Source of the DNA: Caldilineaceae bacterium
Lineage (GTDB): Bacteria > Chloroflexota > Anaerolineae > Caldilineales > Caldilineaceae
DNA length: 7,067 nucleotides
Assembly: GCA_015494005.1 (NCBI GenBank)
Contig: WGCB01000775.1
Coordinates: forward strand, 1 to 7,067
Direction of reading: 5' to 3'
The first letter of the stretch is position 1. Each line of letters starts with the position of its first letter. The notes under the pieces were generated by a model. The model saw only the letters and a list, made by a program, of their open reading frames with translations. It searched no databases and was not told where the DNA came from. Made by a program: the position numbers and the translations under genes. Positions 5,458-7,067 of this stretch are shown piece by piece.

Positions 5458-6356
5458 TGCCCTCTTCTTCCTACATCGCCCAGCAGTTCATCAACGGCCT
5501 GAACCTGGGGAGCGTCTACGCCCTGGTGGCCATCGGCCTGACCATCGTCTACGGCATCCTGCGGCTGATCAACTTCGCCCACGGGGACCTGATGATGTGG
5601 GGGGCCTACCTGGCCCTCTTCCTCCTGGCCAACAGCTTCCTGCCCCTGGGGGTGGCGGTGCTCCTGCCCATGCTGATCATCGGCGGGGTGGGGGTGCTCA
5701 TGGAGCGGGTGGCCTACCGTCCCCTGCGGGGCGCGCCGGAGGTGGCCATGCTCATCACCTCCCTGGCCGTGAGTGCGGTGATCCAGAACAGCACCATCAT
5801 GACCCTGACCGCGCAGCCTCGCTCCTTCCACCTGCCCGAGGGGGTGAACCAGCTGCACCAGGTGGGGGCCATCTCCTTCGCCACCCTGGACGTGCTCAGC
5901 GTCTCCCTGGCGGTGGCCCTCATGGTGGGGCTGACTCTCTTCGTGCGCTACACCCGGCTGGGCATTGCCATGCGGGCCTCCGCGGAGAACCTGCGCGCGG
6001 CCCACCTCATGGGCATCAACATCGACCAGGTCATCGCCACGGCCTTCGCCATTGGCTCCGCGCTGGCCGCGGTGGCCGGCTTCCTGTGGGCGGCCAAGTT
6101 CGGGACGGTGGAGCCCTTCATGGGCTTCCTACCCGGCCTGAAAGCCTTCGTGGCCGCGGTGATCGGGGGCATCGGGGTCATCCCCGGCGCGGTGCTGGGG
6201 GGCTATCTGCTGGGCTTCGCGGAGATCTTCTTCGTGGGCTTTCTGCCGCCAGAGTTCGCCGGCTACCGGGACGCCTTCGTCTTCGGCCTGCTCCTGGTCA
6301 TCCTGCTCATCCGACCCAACGGCATCCTTGGGGTTTCCACCGACGAGCGAGCCTGA
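5457..6356 (+). CDS. livH: Branched-chain amino acid-type ABC importer permease LivH
   Basis: The 299-residue inner-membrane protein is one half of the translocation pore. It belongs to the binding-protein-dependent permease family shared by LivH and LivM. Family segments are FINGLNLGSVYALVAIGLT (11-29), YGILRLINFAHGDLMMWGAY (32-51), the cytoplasmic YTRLGIAMRASAENLRAAHL (165-184) that docks onto the ATPases, GGIGVIPGAVLGGYLLG (237-253) and the closing RPNGILG (286-292). About eight hydrophobic segments can be seen, roughly at 8-35, 44-60, 62-84, 95-118, 146-164, 193-214, 224-256 and 271-286. I chose the ATG at 5457 because the family-like sequence begins within ten residues of it. No good ribosome binding site precedes it. 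The alternative GTG at 5361 would add 32 residues translated from tandem repeats. It ends three bases before livM. Confidence 0.94.
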   Translation: MPSSSYIAQQFINGLNLGSVYALVAIGLTIVYGILRLINFAHGDLMMWGAYLALFLLANSFLPLGVAVLLPMLIIGGVGVLMERVAYRPLRGAPEVAMLITSLAVSAVIQNSTIMTLTAQPRSFHLPEGVNQLHQVGAISFATLDVLSVSLAVALMVGLTLFVRYTRLGIAMRASAENLRAAHLMGINIDQVIATAFAIGSALAAVAGFLWAAKFGTVEPFMGFLPGLKAFVAAVIGGIGVIPGAVLGGYLLGFAEIFFVGFLPPEFAGYRDAFVFGLLLVILLIRPNGILGVSTDERA

Positions 6357-6359
6357 ACC

Positions 6360-7067
6360 ATGACGCCACGCCAAGCTCGGCTGCTCAACGGCCTGATCTA
6401 CCTGGGCTTGATGGCCCTGCTGCTCTTCGCCGCCCGGCAGGGGCTGAACAACTACTACCAGCGCATCCTGGCGGTCATCGCCATCAACATCATCCTGACC
6501 GCCAGCCTGAACCTGACCAACGGCTACACCGGGGATTTCTCCCTGGGCCATGCCGCCTTCATGGCCGTGGGGGCCTACAGTTCCGCCCTGCTCACCCTGC
6601 CCGTCACGGTGAAGAGCAGCCTGCTCCGGGATCTGCCGGCCTGGCTGCAGGGGCTGACCCTGCCCTTCCCCCTGGCCACCGTCATCGGCGGAGTGCTGGC
6701 CGGGGCCCTGGCCTTCCTGGTGGGGATCCCGGTGCTGCGCCTGCGGGGCCACTACCTGGCCGTGGCCACCCTGGGGCTCATGGTCATCGTGCGGGTGGTG
6801 GCCAACAACTGGCGGGCCGTCACTCGAGGGGCCAAGGGGCTCAACGGCATCCCCCCGCTGACCAACCTCTGGTGGGCCTACGGCTGGATGCTCCTGGCCC
6901 TGGTGCTGATCTGGCGCCTGGTCCACTCCCCCTATGGGCGCAACATGGTGGCCGTGCGGGAGGACGAGCTGGTGGCCTCGGCCCGGGGCGTGCGGGTCTT
7001 CCACACCCGGCTCTTCGCCTTCGTGGTGGGCGCGTTCTGGGCGGGCGCGGCCGGGGCCCTCTGGGCC
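6360..7067 (+). CDS. livM: Branched-chain amino acid-type ABC importer permease LivM, 3' cut
   Basis: An open frame begins at the ATG three bases after the livH stop and runs off the window with 236 codons and no stop; the family is usually 300 residues or more. It is the partner permease of LivH. The classic LivM block NLTNGYTGDFSLGHAAFMAV is at 51-70. LRLRGHYLAVATLG (126-139), GLNGIPPL (160-167) and the ATPase-docking loop SPYGRNMVAVREDELVASARG (190-210) follow. Hydrophobic segments lie at about 9-26, 35-52, 62-80, 102-124, 130-148, 171-187 and 218-236. The tight spacing implies translation coupled to livH. No distinct ribosome binding site is seen. What lies downstream, possibly including a substrate-binding protein gene, is outside the window. 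Confidence 0.94.
   Translation, partial: MTPRQARLLNGLIYLGLMALLLFAARQGLNNYYQRILAVIAINIILTASLNLTNGYTGDFSLGHAAFMAVGAYSSALLTLPVTVKSSLLRDLPAWLQGLTLPFPLATVIGGVLAGALAFLVGIPVLRLRGHYLAVATLGLMVIVRVVANNWRAVTRGAKGLNGIPPLTNLWWAYGWMLLALVLIWRLVHSPYGRNMVAVREDELVASARGVRVFHTRLFAFVVGAFWAGAAGALWA

Overview
The window is GC-rich DNA with six protein genes and no RNA gene, phage gene or CRISPR array that I can see. The spacers carry short degenerate tandem repeats with 7-, 8- and 14-base periods. Spacers of this kind, high GC and the set of genes suggest a Chloroflexota bacterium, perhaps from the Caldilineae/Anaerolineae side. That is an inference from style; no marker gene proves it.

Left part, minus strand (about 76-3934). 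A promoter-like pair near 3906-3934 and a leader of roughly 190 nt precede fhs, which encodes formate-tetrahydrofolate ligase (1995-3707). A 197-nt repeat-rich spacer follows, then a wax ester synthase/diacylglycerol acyltransferase (WS/DGAT) family gene (76-1797) with a strong Shine-Dalgarno site. The acyltransferase ends in an unusual disordered linker plus a small Cys/His module. Fhs feeds formate into the folate one-carbon pool. The acyltransferase would make storage or membrane neutral lipids. They share a strand, but nothing in the sequence links them functionally.

Right part, plus strand (about 4011 to the window end). These are parts of a branched-chain-amino-acid-type (LIV/HAAT family) ABC importer: livG (ATPase), livF (ATPase), livH (permease) and livM (permease, cut by the window end). 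livG/livF overlap by 8 bases and livH/livM are 3 bases apart, so this was built as one operon. The substrate-binding protein is not in the window.

The main anomaly is at about 4060. livG lacks its first 60-70 residues, including the whole Walker A region, and begins abruptly after about 150 nt of unrelated sequence. What remains also has an altered ABC signature. Either the operon was broken by a rearrangement that placed it beside divergent fhs, or the assembly is chimeric there. I see no convincing new multi-gene system. The observations most worth checking are the livG break, the Cys/His tail on the acyltransferase and the repeat-filled spacers.
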